A stretch of 51,477 nucleotides of DNA from Thermoplasmata archaeon (lineage in GTDB: Archaea > Thermoplasmatota > Thermoplasmata > Lutacidiplasmatales > UBA184): NCBI GenBank assembly GCA_021823345.1, contig JAKAOF010000009.1, forward strand, positions 1 through 51,477, in the 5' to 3' direction. The translations under genes were made by a program, and so were the position numbers. A model generated the notes under the pieces. The model worked only from the letters and a program-made list of their open reading frames with translations. It did no database searches and was not told the DNA's origin. This document shows positions 32,619-41,051 of the stretch, one piece after another (the stretch's first letter is position 1; each line of letters opens with the position of its first letter).

Positions 32619-35600
32619 ATGCGAAGGCTCCGCACATTGGCGGTCGTGGGCCTCCTCGCGCTCTTGCTCCTCCTTCCGGGTAGCCTCTTGGGCGGGACGA
32701 GCGCGCGCCCCGCGCCCTCCCCGGTGCGGGCGACGCACCCCCTGGCTCCCGGGTCCGGATCGAGCGCCCCGGCCGGGGAACTGCGCTCCACCTACCCCGT
32801 GACCTTCCTGGAGTACGGGTTGCCGGCCGGGACCAACTGGACGGTCGACCTCAACGGCACCTCCGCCTCTTCCGCGGCGGGGATCACCTTCAGCATGCCG
32901 AACGGAAGCTATTCGTTCTCCGTTTCCACGATCGCGGGGTACAGCGACGACCCCGCTTCGGGGAACCTGCTCGTGGCCGGTGCTGCGGTGGAACAACCGG
33001 TGCACTTCGTGGCCGCCGTCGTGGGCAACACCCTGTCGCTCTACAACAACACGCTCCTCCCCGGCAACGCATCGGCCCAGAGCGGGATCCAACCCCTCGC
33101 CCTGACCGTGGATTCTGCCCAGGATGAGCTCTTCGTGGACGATTACTCCACGTCGAACGTGGCGATCGCCAACCTGACGACCGGCCTCGTCACCGGCTAC
33201 ATCCCCCTCTCGGGAAGCCCCTGCGGGATCGCGCTGGACAACCTGACGGGGATGCTCTACGTCTCCATCGTGACCCGCGGCACGGTCGCGGTGGTGGATC
33301 CCGCCACCGACGCGGTGACCAGTTACCTGCGCGTGGGGCTCTCCCCCTGCTCCATCGCCTACGATCCGGTGAACCAGTTCGTCTACGTGGCCGACACCGG
33401 AAGCAACCAGATCTCGGTGATCAATGCGACGAGCGATCTCCTTCAGACGTCCATCGCATTCAACTCCTCCAAGGCCGTGTCGGTCGATCCCGCCTCGGGG
33501 AACATCTACGCGATCGCTTCCACCCCGGCGACCCTGGCCGTGATCAGCCCTTCGACGGAGAAGGTCACCCTGTCCGTGGGCGCGCCGGCGAGCCCCAGTG
33601 CCCTCGTCTTCGATCCGCATGCCCATGAGGTCTTCGTCGCGAGCTCCTCGCTCGGCCTCGTGCGGGCCTACTCGGTGACGGTCCTCCAGCCGGTCGCCAA
33701 CATCAGCGTCGGATCCGACCCCTTCGCCCTTTCCTACGACCCGCAGAACTTCGCGGTCTACTGCGCGAACTACGGTTCGAACAACGTCTCCCGCATCTTG
33801 CTCAGCACGGTGAGCGCCACCATCCCCGCCGGGGCGAATCCCGACGGGGCGGCCGTGGACTCCGCCACGGGAATGATCTACATCGCCAACCGGGGCACCG
33901 CCAACGTGACCGAGATCGGTTCGGCAACGAACCGCTCCTCGGGAGACATCGTGACCGGGCTGGCCCCGGAGGCTTCCGCGCTGGACGCGGCGGATGGCAA
34001 CCTCGTGATCGCGGACGCCGCGACCGGTTCCCTCACGCTCGTGAACGCCACCTCCTGGAAGGTGGTGGGCTCGGTCCCCGTCGGTTCCGATCCGGATGCC
34101 GTCCTCTACTCCGGCGGTTCGAAGCAGGTCGTGGTGGCGAATGCCGGCTCCGACAATCTCACCATCCTGAACGCCCGGACGCTGGCCCTGGTCAAGAGCC
34201 TCCCGGTGGGAGCGGATCCCTCTTCGATCGCCTATGATGCCCCGGCCGCCATGGTCTATGTCACGAACACGCTCTCCGGCAACGTGTCGAAGGTGAACCT
34301 CACCTGCGACTGCATGTCGCCCAGCATGACGACGGGCGGTGCGCCGTATCCCGCGTTCTTCGACGCGGTGAACGGGGACCTCTACGTGGGCGGCGTCGTC
34401 CCCAGCGAGCTCACGGTGTACGGGTCCTCGGGCGGTCCCCTCGCCAACATCTCGGTGGGCGCGGAACCCTCCGCCATCGCGACGGACCCCAGTACGGGAT
34501 ACCTCTATGTCGCCAATTTCGCCTCGAACTCGGTCACCGTGGTCAACGCGTCCTCCCAATCGGACGTCACGAGCCTAGCCGTGAGCGCGGGACCGGATGC
34601 CCTCGCGTTCGACCCGGCGACCGACGGGGTCTACGTCGCGGACCTCTCCTCCAACAGCCTTTCGGTGATCTCGAGCCGCGGGCTGACGCTGCAAGGGACC
34701 CTTGCCCTCAACAACAATGCTCCCACCTCCGTGACCCTCCTCGCTGGCGGTAGCACGCTCGCCGTCACGGACGAGCTCTCCGGAGCCGTGTCCTTCGTGC
34801 AGGGCATACCTCTCCCCGAGGTCTTCCCCGAGTCCTTCACCGAGTCCGGGCTCCCGGCCGGGACCTCCTGGTCGGTCGCCGTCGAGGGGACCTCGGTCTC
34901 CGCGGCGACCCCGACGATCACCTTCACCCTTCAGAACGGAACGTACTACTACGACATCGGCTCGGTCGCCGGCTTCACGGCCCTTCCCACGGCCGGGGAC
35001 CTTTCGGTCCACGGTTCGGCCCAGAAGATCTCCGTGGCCTACTCCAAGGTCATCCTTCGCTACCAGGTCACGTTCAAGGAGAGCGGGTTGCCCACCGGGA
35101 CGAACTGGTCCGTGGACCTGAACGGCACCGCGTCCTCCTCGACGTCCGCTTCCGTCTCCTTCTCGGTGCCGAGCGGGAACTATAGCTATGCGGTGCAAAG
35201 CGCCCTCGGCTACGGTCCCTCGCCGCGATCCGGAACGGTCACGGTCCAGAAGAGCACGTTGGCGGTGGCGGTCGTCTACACGCTCCCGAAGTACAACGTG
35301 TCCTTCGTCGCCCAGGGAAAGCCCGATGGGGTCTCCTGGTCGGTCACCTTTGACGGCACGTCGGTGTCGCTCAATACGAGCCAGATCGCTTTCACCGGGA
35401 CCCGGGCCCTCGTCAATGGGAGCTATCCCTTCGTGATCTCGCGCGTGGCGGGCTTCCATGTGACCCCCTCGTCCGGGACCCTGAACGTGAACGGTTCGTC
35501 CCTCGTGGAGAACATCACCTTCTCTCCCGCGCTCTTCTCGGTCACGTTCTACCAGAGCGGCCTCACCGCGCGCATGAACTGGTCGGTGACCTTGAACGGC

Positions 35601-36017
35601 CTCACGGAGCACGGTGGCGCGTTCTCGGGCATCGCCTTCACGCTCCCCAACGGGACGTTCGATTACACGGTGGCCTCGGAGTCCGGGTACACCCGCCTTC
35701 CATCGGGAGGGATGGTCTCGGTGAACGGGGCGTCCCAGGTCCTGCACATCGCCTTCCTCAAACCGTCGACGTTTGGATTCGCCGCGTTGCTCGTCTCCCC
35801 GATCTTCTACGGGGCCATCATCGCCGGGGTCCTGATCGTCGGTGTCTTCGCCTATTATGCGCTCCGCCGGAAGCGGCCCTCCTCGGGAACCGACTCGGAG
35901 GAGGAGTCCGAGGCGGGGTCGGACGAAGAGGCCCCCCCGGAGCCGGAGCCAGCCCCGGAGGAAGCGGAACCGGCGGAGCCCGCGGCCCTGCCCGAACCGA
36001 AGCAGGACGAACCATGA
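32619..36017 (+). CDS. Surface beta-propeller (YVTN/YncE-like) protein with GLPxGTxW repeats and C-terminal TM
   Basis: 1132 aa. A signal peptide (LAVVGLLALLLLLPGSLLGG) is followed by one ~70-residue beta domain (GLPAGTNWTVDLNGT), then about 14 propeller blades of the YVTN type (GIALDNLTGMLYVS, SIAYDPVNQFVYVAD and so on), enough for two seven-bladed propellers. Four more GLPxGTxW domains follow, then one membrane helix (LLVSPIFYGAIIAGVLIVGVFAYYAL) and a strongly acidic Glu/Pro tail in the cytoplasm. There are many NxS/T sites. It is likely an S-layer or adhesin-type protein; no enzyme motif is seen. Confidence 0.85.
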   Translation: MRRLRTLAVVGLLALLLLLPGSLLGGTSARPAPSPVRATHPLAPGSGSSAPAGELRSTYPVTFLEYGLPAGTNWTVDLNGTSASSAAGITFSMPNGSYSFSVSTIAGYSDDPASGNLLVAGAAVEQPVHFVAAVVGNTLSLYNNTLLPGNASAQSGIQPLALTVDSAQDELFVDDYSTSNVAIANLTTGLVTGYIPLSGSPCGIALDNLTGMLYVSIVTRGTVAVVDPATDAVTSYLRVGLSPCSIAYDPVNQFVYVADTGSNQISVINATSDLLQTSIAFNSSKAVSVDPASGNIYAIASTPATLAVISPSTEKVTLSVGAPASPSALVFDPHAHEVFVASSSLGLVRAYSVTVLQPVANISVGSDPFALSYDPQNFAVYCANYGSNNVSRILLSTVSATIPAGANPDGAAVDSATGMIYIANRGTANVTEIGSATNRSSGDIVTGLAPEASALDAADGNLVIADAATGSLTLVNATSWKVVGSVPVGSDPDAVLYSGGSKQVVVANAGSDNLTILNARTLALVKSLPVGADPSSIAYDAPAAMVYVTNTLSGNVSKVNLTCDCMSPSMTTGGAPYPAFFDAVNGDLYVGGVVPSELTVYGSSGGPLANISVGAEPSAIATDPSTGYLYVANFASNSVTVVNASSQSDVTSLAVSAGPDALAFDPATDGVYVADLSSNSLSVISSRGLTLQGTLALNNNAPTSVTLLAGGSTLAVTDELSGAVSFVQGIPLPEVFPESFTESGLPAGTSWSVAVEGTSVSAATPTITFTLQNGTYYYDIGSVAGFTALPTAGDLSVHGSAQKISVAYSKVILRYQVTFKESGLPTGTNWSVDLNGTASSSTSASVSFSVPSGNYSYAVQSALGYGPSPRSGTVTVQKSTLAVAVVYTLPKYNVSFVAQGKPDGVSWSVTFDGTSVSLNTSQIAFTGTRALVNGSYPFVISRVAGFHVTPSSGTLNVNGSSLVENITFSPALFSVTFYQSGLTARMNWSVTLNGLTEHGGAFSGIAFTLPNGTFDYTVASESGYTRLPSGGMVSVNGASQVLHIAFLKPSTFGFAALLVSPIFYGAIIAGVLIVGVFAYYALRRKRPSSGTDSEEESEAGSDEEAPPEPEPAPEEAEPAEPAALPEPKQDEP

Positions 36018-36099
36018 CCCGGAGCGCGGACGCTCCCCGGGATGGACCGGCACGCCCCGTCCCCCCGCCCCCGACCTAGCGGGTCTTACCGGAGGGAAC

Positions 36100-37065
36100 A
36101 TGGGGAGGGTGAGCGACGTCGTGCTCCTCGCCCACGGAGCGGCCACCCGGCAGGAGGAGGTCGAACCCTACTACCGGCATATCCGCGGGGACCTGCCGAC
36201 GGACCCCGTGGTCCTGTCCAACCTGGAGGCGCATTATCGCGCGATCGGCGGGGGCTCCCCGTTCAACAAGATCACCGAGGAGACCGCACAGCGCCTGCAG
36301 GAGGAGCTGACCCGGCGACACGGGGCGGGAAGCTACCGCGTGCACCACGCCTACCGGCATGTGCCCCCGTTTGCCGAGGAAGTCCTTCCTCGCCTCGCGG
36401 GTTCCGCCGAAGTGCCGATCCTCGCGCTCCCCATGGCCCCGCACGCTTCCCGGTTCCTCGAGCACGGGTACCGGGGGGCGCTCGAGGCGGCCCGATCCGC
36501 CTCCTCCCATCCGAACCCGATCCGGTTCGCGGGCGCGTGGTTCCGGGAACCGGACCTGGTGCGCTTCTGGGCCCGGTCGCTGCGTCGAGCGCGGGAGCGC
36601 CTCCCGCCCGAAGCTAAGGGGCGGAGCCGGGTGCTCTTCTCGGCGCATAGCCTTCCCCAACGGATGGTCACGGGTACTCCCTATGCCGCGCAACTCGAAG
36701 AGGGGGCGCGGGCCATCGCCGCGGAAGCGGGGATCGACCCGTCGGAGGTCGAGGTCTGCTGGCAGAGTGCGAGCCCGGGCGGCACCGAGCCCTGGGCCGG
36801 ACCCGACCTCTTGGAGATGCTCCCCGGACTGGTCTCCTGCGGCCTCCGTGGCGTGGTCGTCGTCCCCCACGGTTTCCTGTGCGACCATCTCGAGGTACTC
36901 TACGATCTCGACCTCCGGGCCCGGCAGGCCGCGACGGACCTCGGCCTTTCCTTCGCCCGGGCCGAGATGCCCAACAGTGACCCGTTGCTGGTCTCGGCCC
37001 TCGCCCACGTCGTGGAACGATCGGACGAGGCCCCCGAGGCGTCCCCCCACCGCCCTTCCGGGTGA
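36100..37065 (+). CDS. hemH: Ferrochelatase (protoporphyrin or coproporphyrin type)
   Basis: 321 aa. It inserts Fe(II) into a porphyrin. Family blocks: EVEPYYRHIRGD and HYRAIGGGSPF near the start, the conserved LFSAHSLPQRMV with the catalytic His, CWQSASPGG and VVVPHGFLCDHLEVLYDLD with Glu and the second His. The N-terminal block resembles Gram-positive coproporphyrin ferrochelatases (CpfC). I chose ATG 36100, preceded by GGAGGG; the track start at 35842 lies inside the upstream surface-protein gene. hemY follows after 3 bp. Confidence 0.94.
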   Translation: MGRVSDVVLLAHGAATRQEEVEPYYRHIRGDLPTDPVVLSNLEAHYRAIGGGSPFNKITEETAQRLQEELTRRHGAGSYRVHHAYRHVPPFAEEVLPRLAGSAEVPILALPMAPHASRFLEHGYRGALEAARSASSHPNPIRFAGAWFREPDLVRFWARSLRRARERLPPEAKGRSRVLFSAHSLPQRMVTGTPYAAQLEEGARAIAAEAGIDPSEVEVCWQSASPGGTEPWAGPDLLEMLPGLVSCGLRGVVVVPHGFLCDHLEVLYDLDLRARQAATDLGLSFARAEMPNSDPLLVSALAHVVERSDEAPEASPHRPSG

Positions 37066-37068
37066 TCC

Positions 37069-38478
37069 ATGCCTCCCAGGATAGCGATCATCGGGGGAGG
37101 GATCGCGGGCCTCTCCGCCGCCTGGGAGCTCCGTCCCCCCGCGGAACGGGGAGCGATCGAAGTGGAACTGTTCGAGGCGTCCGACCGGCTCGGGGGCACC
37201 ATCCACACGGACCGAGGGCTCGGAGGGATACTTGAATGGGGACCGGACTCCTTCCTCGCCCGGAAGCCCGAGGCGGCGACCCTTGCCCGGGAGTTGGGTC
37301 TCGAACCCTCCTTCCTGCCGGTCCACCGGGGAGGCAGCTATCTCTATCTCAAGGGCAAGTACGTTCCCTTTCCTCCCGTGGGACCCACGGGACTTCCCCG
37401 GGACCTTCCTAGTCTCATGCGCTCCCCCATCCTCTCCCCGATGGGAAAGCTCCGCGCGGCGGGCGATCTCCTGCTTCCCCGCTCCCGTGAGGTACGGAGC
37501 GGAAAGGATGTGTCCGTCGGGGACTTCCTCGGACGTCGACTGGGGAGAGCGGTGGTCGACCGGCTCGCGGGTCCGGTCGCGGGAGGGACCCATCTCACCG
37601 ACATCGACCAGTTGAGCGTACGATCCGTCTACCCTGAGCTTCTGCGCCTCGAGGAACAGCATCGGAGCCTCATCCTCGGCCTCCGGGCCGAGGCTCGCCT
37701 CCACCGGCCCGCGCGAGCGGGGAGCCCCGCGCCTTCCCCGTTCCTCACGCTCAAAGGGGGGCTCGAGACCCTGATCGAGGCCCTTGAGAAACAGCTCTCG
37801 CCCGTTCTCCTCCGGAAGAACGCTCCCGTGGATGCGCTCGCCCCTCGTCCGGAGGGAGGGTACCTCCTCCGGCAGGCCGGTTCCCTCCACCCATTCGACG
37901 CGACCATCATCGCCGTCCCGGCCCCGGGGGCCCTGGCGATGCTTTCCCCCGCCTTCGAGGGTCTGCGAACGGTGTTGGCGCGGGTGACCTACGCCCCGAC
38001 CATGGTCGTGGGACTCGCCTTCCGGGAAGTGTGGGACCGCCCGCCTTTCGATCGCGCGGGGATCATGCTTCCCCAGGGTACCTCCTCGATCCTGGCCGGG
38101 GTGTCGTTCCCTACCCGCAAATGGGGGTACGAGGTGCCCGGGGGAGGTACCAGTGTCCGCGCCTACGTGAACAAGCATCGGTACCCGGTGCTCGCGAAGA
38201 GCTCCGACGCGGAGATCGTGGCCCAGGTCCTCCCGGCACTCCGGTCCATGCTCGGGATATCGGAGGAACCCATCTACACCCGAGTGTTCCGCCACCCGGC
38301 GGCGATGCCGGAGTACCGAGTCGGCCACGGGGAACTCGTCACCCGGATCCGGGACGCGGCGGCGCGGTACCCCCGGCTGGCCCTCGCGGGCGCCCTCTAC
38401 GAGGGGGTCGGGATATCCGACTGCATCCGGAGCGGGAGAGCGGCGGCCCGCCGAGCGCGCGACGCGCTCGGACCCTGA
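37069..38478 (+). CDS. hemY: Coproporphyrinogen/protoporphyrinogen III oxidase, HemY/CgoX type
   Basis: 469 aa FAD-dependent oxidase. It begins with the dinucleotide-binding motif IAIIGGGIAGLSAAWEL and carries LFEASDRLGGTIHT, EWGPDSFLARKP (PPO signature) and the FAD-binding end LALAGALYEGVGISDCIRSG. In Gram-positive bacteria this soluble form oxidises coproporphyrinogen III; in others protoporphyrinogen IX. The enzyme normally uses O2, which contrasts with the anaerobic aromatic genes nearby and would suggest microaerobic tolerance or another acceptor. It is in an operon with hemH. Confidence 0.92.
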   Translation: MPPRIAIIGGGIAGLSAAWELRPPAERGAIEVELFEASDRLGGTIHTDRGLGGILEWGPDSFLARKPEAATLARELGLEPSFLPVHRGGSYLYLKGKYVPFPPVGPTGLPRDLPSLMRSPILSPMGKLRAAGDLLLPRSREVRSGKDVSVGDFLGRRLGRAVVDRLAGPVAGGTHLTDIDQLSVRSVYPELLRLEEQHRSLILGLRAEARLHRPARAGSPAPSPFLTLKGGLETLIEALEKQLSPVLLRKNAPVDALAPRPEGGYLLRQAGSLHPFDATIIAVPAPGALAMLSPAFEGLRTVLARVTYAPTMVVGLAFREVWDRPPFDRAGIMLPQGTSSILAGVSFPTRKWGYEVPGGGTSVRAYVNKHRYPVLAKSSDAEIVAQVLPALRSMLGISEEPIYTRVFRHPAAMPEYRVGHGELVTRIRDAAARYPRLALAGALYEGVGISDCIRSGRAAARRARDALGP

Positions 38479-38517
38479 AACGCGGCCACCTCCTACTCGA
38501 CCCGCGGACGGTATCGG

Positions 38518-38526
38518 TCAAATACC
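38518..38526 (+). promoter_or_regulatory. TATA-like box of the Cas4-like gene
   Basis: TCAAATACC, 22-30 bp upstream of ATG 38548. Confidence 0.4.
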
Positions 38527-38547
38527 CCTCGGCCCCCGATCGAGACC

Positions 38548-38829
38548 ATGACCTCCCGCGAACGTCGGTACATCGGTGCCCACGAGTTGGGACAGTTCGT
38601 CTACTGTCCGCGCGTGTGGTGGTCCGAATCTCAGGGACATCCGGGCGACTTCGAAGGTTCGACCGGTCCTTCGGCGAGGGAGCGCGGCAAGAGGGTTCAC
38701 GCCGAGATGGAGGCCCGTCATGTCCGAGCGCAGTACGCCGCCCGGGCGCCGTATGTCGCGGCGGCGGTCCTCGGGCTGCTCTTGCTCACAGGCATCAGTC
38801 TATGGTGGTTCCACTTGTTCCCCTGGTAG
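38548..38829 (+). pseudogene. Membrane Cas4-like nuclease, N-terminal part (frame-split)
   Basis: 93 aa. The sequence YIGAHELGQFVYCPRVWW carries the first cluster Cys of Cas4/RecB-type nucleases, and GKRVHAEMEARH the conserved His of motif I. A membrane helix (AAAVLGLLLLTGISLWWF) then runs to a stop at 38829. The rest of the enzyme lies in the -1 frame (38802-39359), which opens with the partner helix. A membrane-hairpin Cas4-like family (COG1468) is, as I recall, known in euryarchaea as one continuous protein, so this looks like a frameshifted or split copy. A base missing from a C-run near 38822 in the assembly would also give this picture. 'Pseudogene' here means frame-disrupted, not proven inactive. 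Confidence 0.65.
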
Positions 38830-39359
38830 TCCTTCTCCTCCTCGCCGTCGTGGCCTGGGGGATCTACCGGGCCGTTCGTCCACCGCTGAGGACGGCGCGC
38901 GTGGTGGCCGTCGACCGGGTGACCGGCGTCGCATTTCCTTCGGGGAGTTCTTGGCCGCCCCAGGTGCCCGGATACGTTTCCGAGCGCTACGGTCTCTCCG
39001 GACGCCCCGACGAGCTGCGGAGAACCGCGAAAGGGCAGCTCATCCCGGTCGAGATCAAGTCCGGCCATCCGCCGCCCGGGGGTTCGGCCTACCCTTCGCA
39101 CGAGATCCAGGTGCTCGCCTATTGCTTGATCTTGGAGGACCACGGTCAGCCCCCCCCGTACGGCCTCCTCGTGTACGGGGACGGCCGGGAGGTCGTGGTC
39201 CCGTGGACCTCCGAGGCGCGCCGCCGGGTGCTGGAGACGCTCTCCGCCATCCGTCAGCCGTACTCCGGGGCACGGACGCCATCGTTCCCCAAGTGCCGAC
39301 GATGTCCCTACCGGCAGGGGTGTGACGGAGCTCAGAGCGTAGGGGTCGGCGTTCGCTGA
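38802..39359 (+). pseudogene. Membrane Cas4-like nuclease, C-terminal catalytic part (frame-split)
   Basis: 185 aa from ATG 38802, overlapping the first part by 28 bp. An N-terminal helix (VVLLLLAVVAWGIYRAV) precedes the nuclease core: GLSGRPD (motif II Asp), LIPVEIKSG (ExK), EIQVLAYCLILED (QxxxY) and the Fe-S Cys in CRRCPYRQGC. With the N-terminal Cys of the other frame the four-Cys cluster is complete, which argues that the two were one protein. Either a coupled two-subunit enzyme, programmed -1 shifting, or an assembly indel could explain it. There is no CRISPR array or other cas gene near. Confidence 0.68.
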
Positions 39360-39414
39360 TCCCCGCCCGGGCTCCCCGAACGCTTCCTGGTACTGGGCCT
39401 GTCACCCGTTGAGG

Positions 39415-41019
39415 TCAACGGAGACCGCGGACGGACCCATCGGCCTCGAGCTCCATCTGGGAGGACCGCGGCTCGGACGGGAGACCGGGCATCGTCTGGA
39501 TGTTCCCCAAGAGGGCGACGAGATAACCGGCCCCCGCGGCGGGGATGAACCGGCGTGCGGTGACGCGGAATCCGCGCGGCCGGCCGGTCGCCTTCGGATT
39601 ATCCGAGATGGACAGGGCGGTCTTCGCCATGCACACCGGGACGTGCGCCATCTCGGGCCATACCGGCTGCTCAAGCTGGTGCTGCGCCTCGGGGAGGAGG
39701 TCCACCCCATCCCCCCCATAGACCTCCTTCACGATCCGGTCCATCTTCTCGACCACCGGCATCTCCATCGTGTAGGTGGGACGCGCCGTCGAACCTCGGG
39801 TGAGCATCTCCTGGATCCGGTGGGCCAGGTCCTCACATCCCGCGCCGCCCTGGCCGAAGGCGTAGGAATCCGCGGACTGGGCGCCGAGGTCATGGCAGGC
39901 CGCATGGACCTGGGCGGCCTCGGCCGCCGTGTCGTCCGGGAAGCGGTTGAGCGCCACGCAGACATCGAGTCCCAGGTGCTGGAGATTGCGGATGTGATGT
40001 TCCATGTTCTCGAGCCCGCCGGCGAGACCCACCTCGCCCGTCGCGGCGCGGTGCGAGCGGAGGACGGGGAGGCTGGCGATGAGGACCGCCGCGGAGGGAG
40101 AGAACCCACCGAACGGGGAGACGAGGTTCACGAACTTCTCTGCCCCGAGGTCGGTGGCGAAGCCCGCTTCGACCACGGCGACGTCCGCGAGGGACTGGGC
40201 AAGGCGGGTCGAGGTCACCGTCGTGGTCCCGTAGGAGAGGTTCCCAAAGGGTCCCCCGTGCACCAGGATGGGGCCGCCGTCGCTCGACTGGAGCAGGTTC
40301 GGGAAAAGGGCGCGCCGCAGCAGGGCGGTCATCGGCCCCTCCGCCCCGATGGCGCTCGCGGTGACGAGACGGCCCTGCTTGTCCTGGGCCACGAGGATCC
40401 GCCCGAGACGGGCCTGGAGGTCGTGGAAATCGCTCGCCAGGCCGAGGATGGCCGTCACCTCGGAAGCGGGGGTGATGATGAAGCTCCCCCGGCGGGGCGG
40501 ACCGTTCTTGTCCCCGAGGCCGATCTCGATGTCGCGCAGCGCGCGGTCCTCCATGTCGAGCGTCCGGGGCCAGAAGATCTCCTGCGGGTTGATGGAGAGG
40601 GAGTTCCCGTGGTGGAGGACGTTGTCGACGAGGGCGGCAAGGAGATTGTGGGCGTTCGTCACCGCATCGAGATCGCCCGTGAGCCCCAGGTTCGCGTCCA
40701 CGAAGGGCTCGACCGTGGAGCGGCCGCCCCCGGCCCCGCCGCCCTTGATGCCGAACACCGGACCGAGCGAGGGCTGCCGCAGGCACGTGATCGCCCGGAC
40801 CCCGATCCGACGGAGTCCCGATCCAATGCCGATCGAATTGACGGTCTTGCCGACGCCGAAGGCCGTCGGGGTGATGCCCGTGACGAGGACGATCTTCCCC
40901 CGGGGACCGCTACGCGGAGAGACCAGCGAGGTATCGACCTTCCCGATCCAACGGCCATAGGGCTGCCAGGCCTCTTCGGGAAGTTCGAGCTCTTGGGTGA
41001 TCTCCTCGATCCGGCGCAT
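39415..41019 (-). CDS. fhs: Formate-tetrahydrofolate ligase
   Basis: 534 aa, slightly shorter than the usual ~556. It makes 10-formyl-THF from formate, THF and ATP. The family blocks are clear: ATP loop ITPTAFGVGKTV, SLGPVFGIKGGGAGGG, TGDLDAVTNAHNLLAAL, DMEDRALRDIEIGLG and the late AAGAGYLVALLGNIQTMPGLP. The loop deviates from the canonical TPTPAGEGKTT (Glu to Val). The use of THF enzymes fits some Thermoplasmatota. It follows the HTH-10 gene by 32 bp, with a CTTAAG-rich element at about 41053-41060; it could be read from the aromatic operon or from its own promoter. Confidence 0.93.
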   Translation of the reverse strand: MRRIEEITQELELPEEAWQPYGRWIGKVDTSLVSPRSGPRGKIVLVTGITPTAFGVGKTVNSIGIGSGLRRIGVRAITCLRQPSLGPVFGIKGGGAGGGRSTVEPFVDANLGLTGDLDAVTNAHNLLAALVDNVLHHGNSLSINPQEIFWPRTLDMEDRALRDIEIGLGDKNGPPRRGSFIITPASEVTAILGLASDFHDLQARLGRILVAQDKQGRLVTASAIGAEGPMTALLRRALFPNLLQSSDGGPILVHGGPFGNLSYGTTTVTSTRLAQSLADVAVVEAGFATDLGAEKFVNLVSPFGGFSPSAAVLIASLPVLRSHRAATGEVGLAGGLENMEHHIRNLQHLGLDVCVALNRFPDDTAAEAAQVHAACHDLGAQSADSYAFGQGGAGCEDLAHRIQEMLTRGSTARPTYTMEMPVVEKMDRIVKEVYGGDGVDLLPEAQHQLEQPVWPEMAHVPVCMAKTALSISDNPKATGRPRGFRVTARRFIPAAGAGYLVALLGNIQTMPGLPSEPRSSQMELEADGSVRGLR

Positions 41020-41051
41020 GGCCCCGTCTCCGATTCTCGAGGCCCCGCCGC

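Noticed and set aside
32439-34559. 706-aa minus-strand ORF
   Set aside because: Repetitive Gly/Arg/Asp/His composition; shadow of the beta-propeller gene, whose signal peptide, repeats and TM are clear.
36076-38328. 750-aa minus-strand ORF
   Set aside because: Antisense to hemH and hemY; no motif, odd composition.
38548-39359. Cas4-like gene as part of a CRISPR-Cas locus
   Set aside because: No repeats, spacers or other cas genes within the window; the membrane hairpin points to the stand-alone euryarchaeal family.
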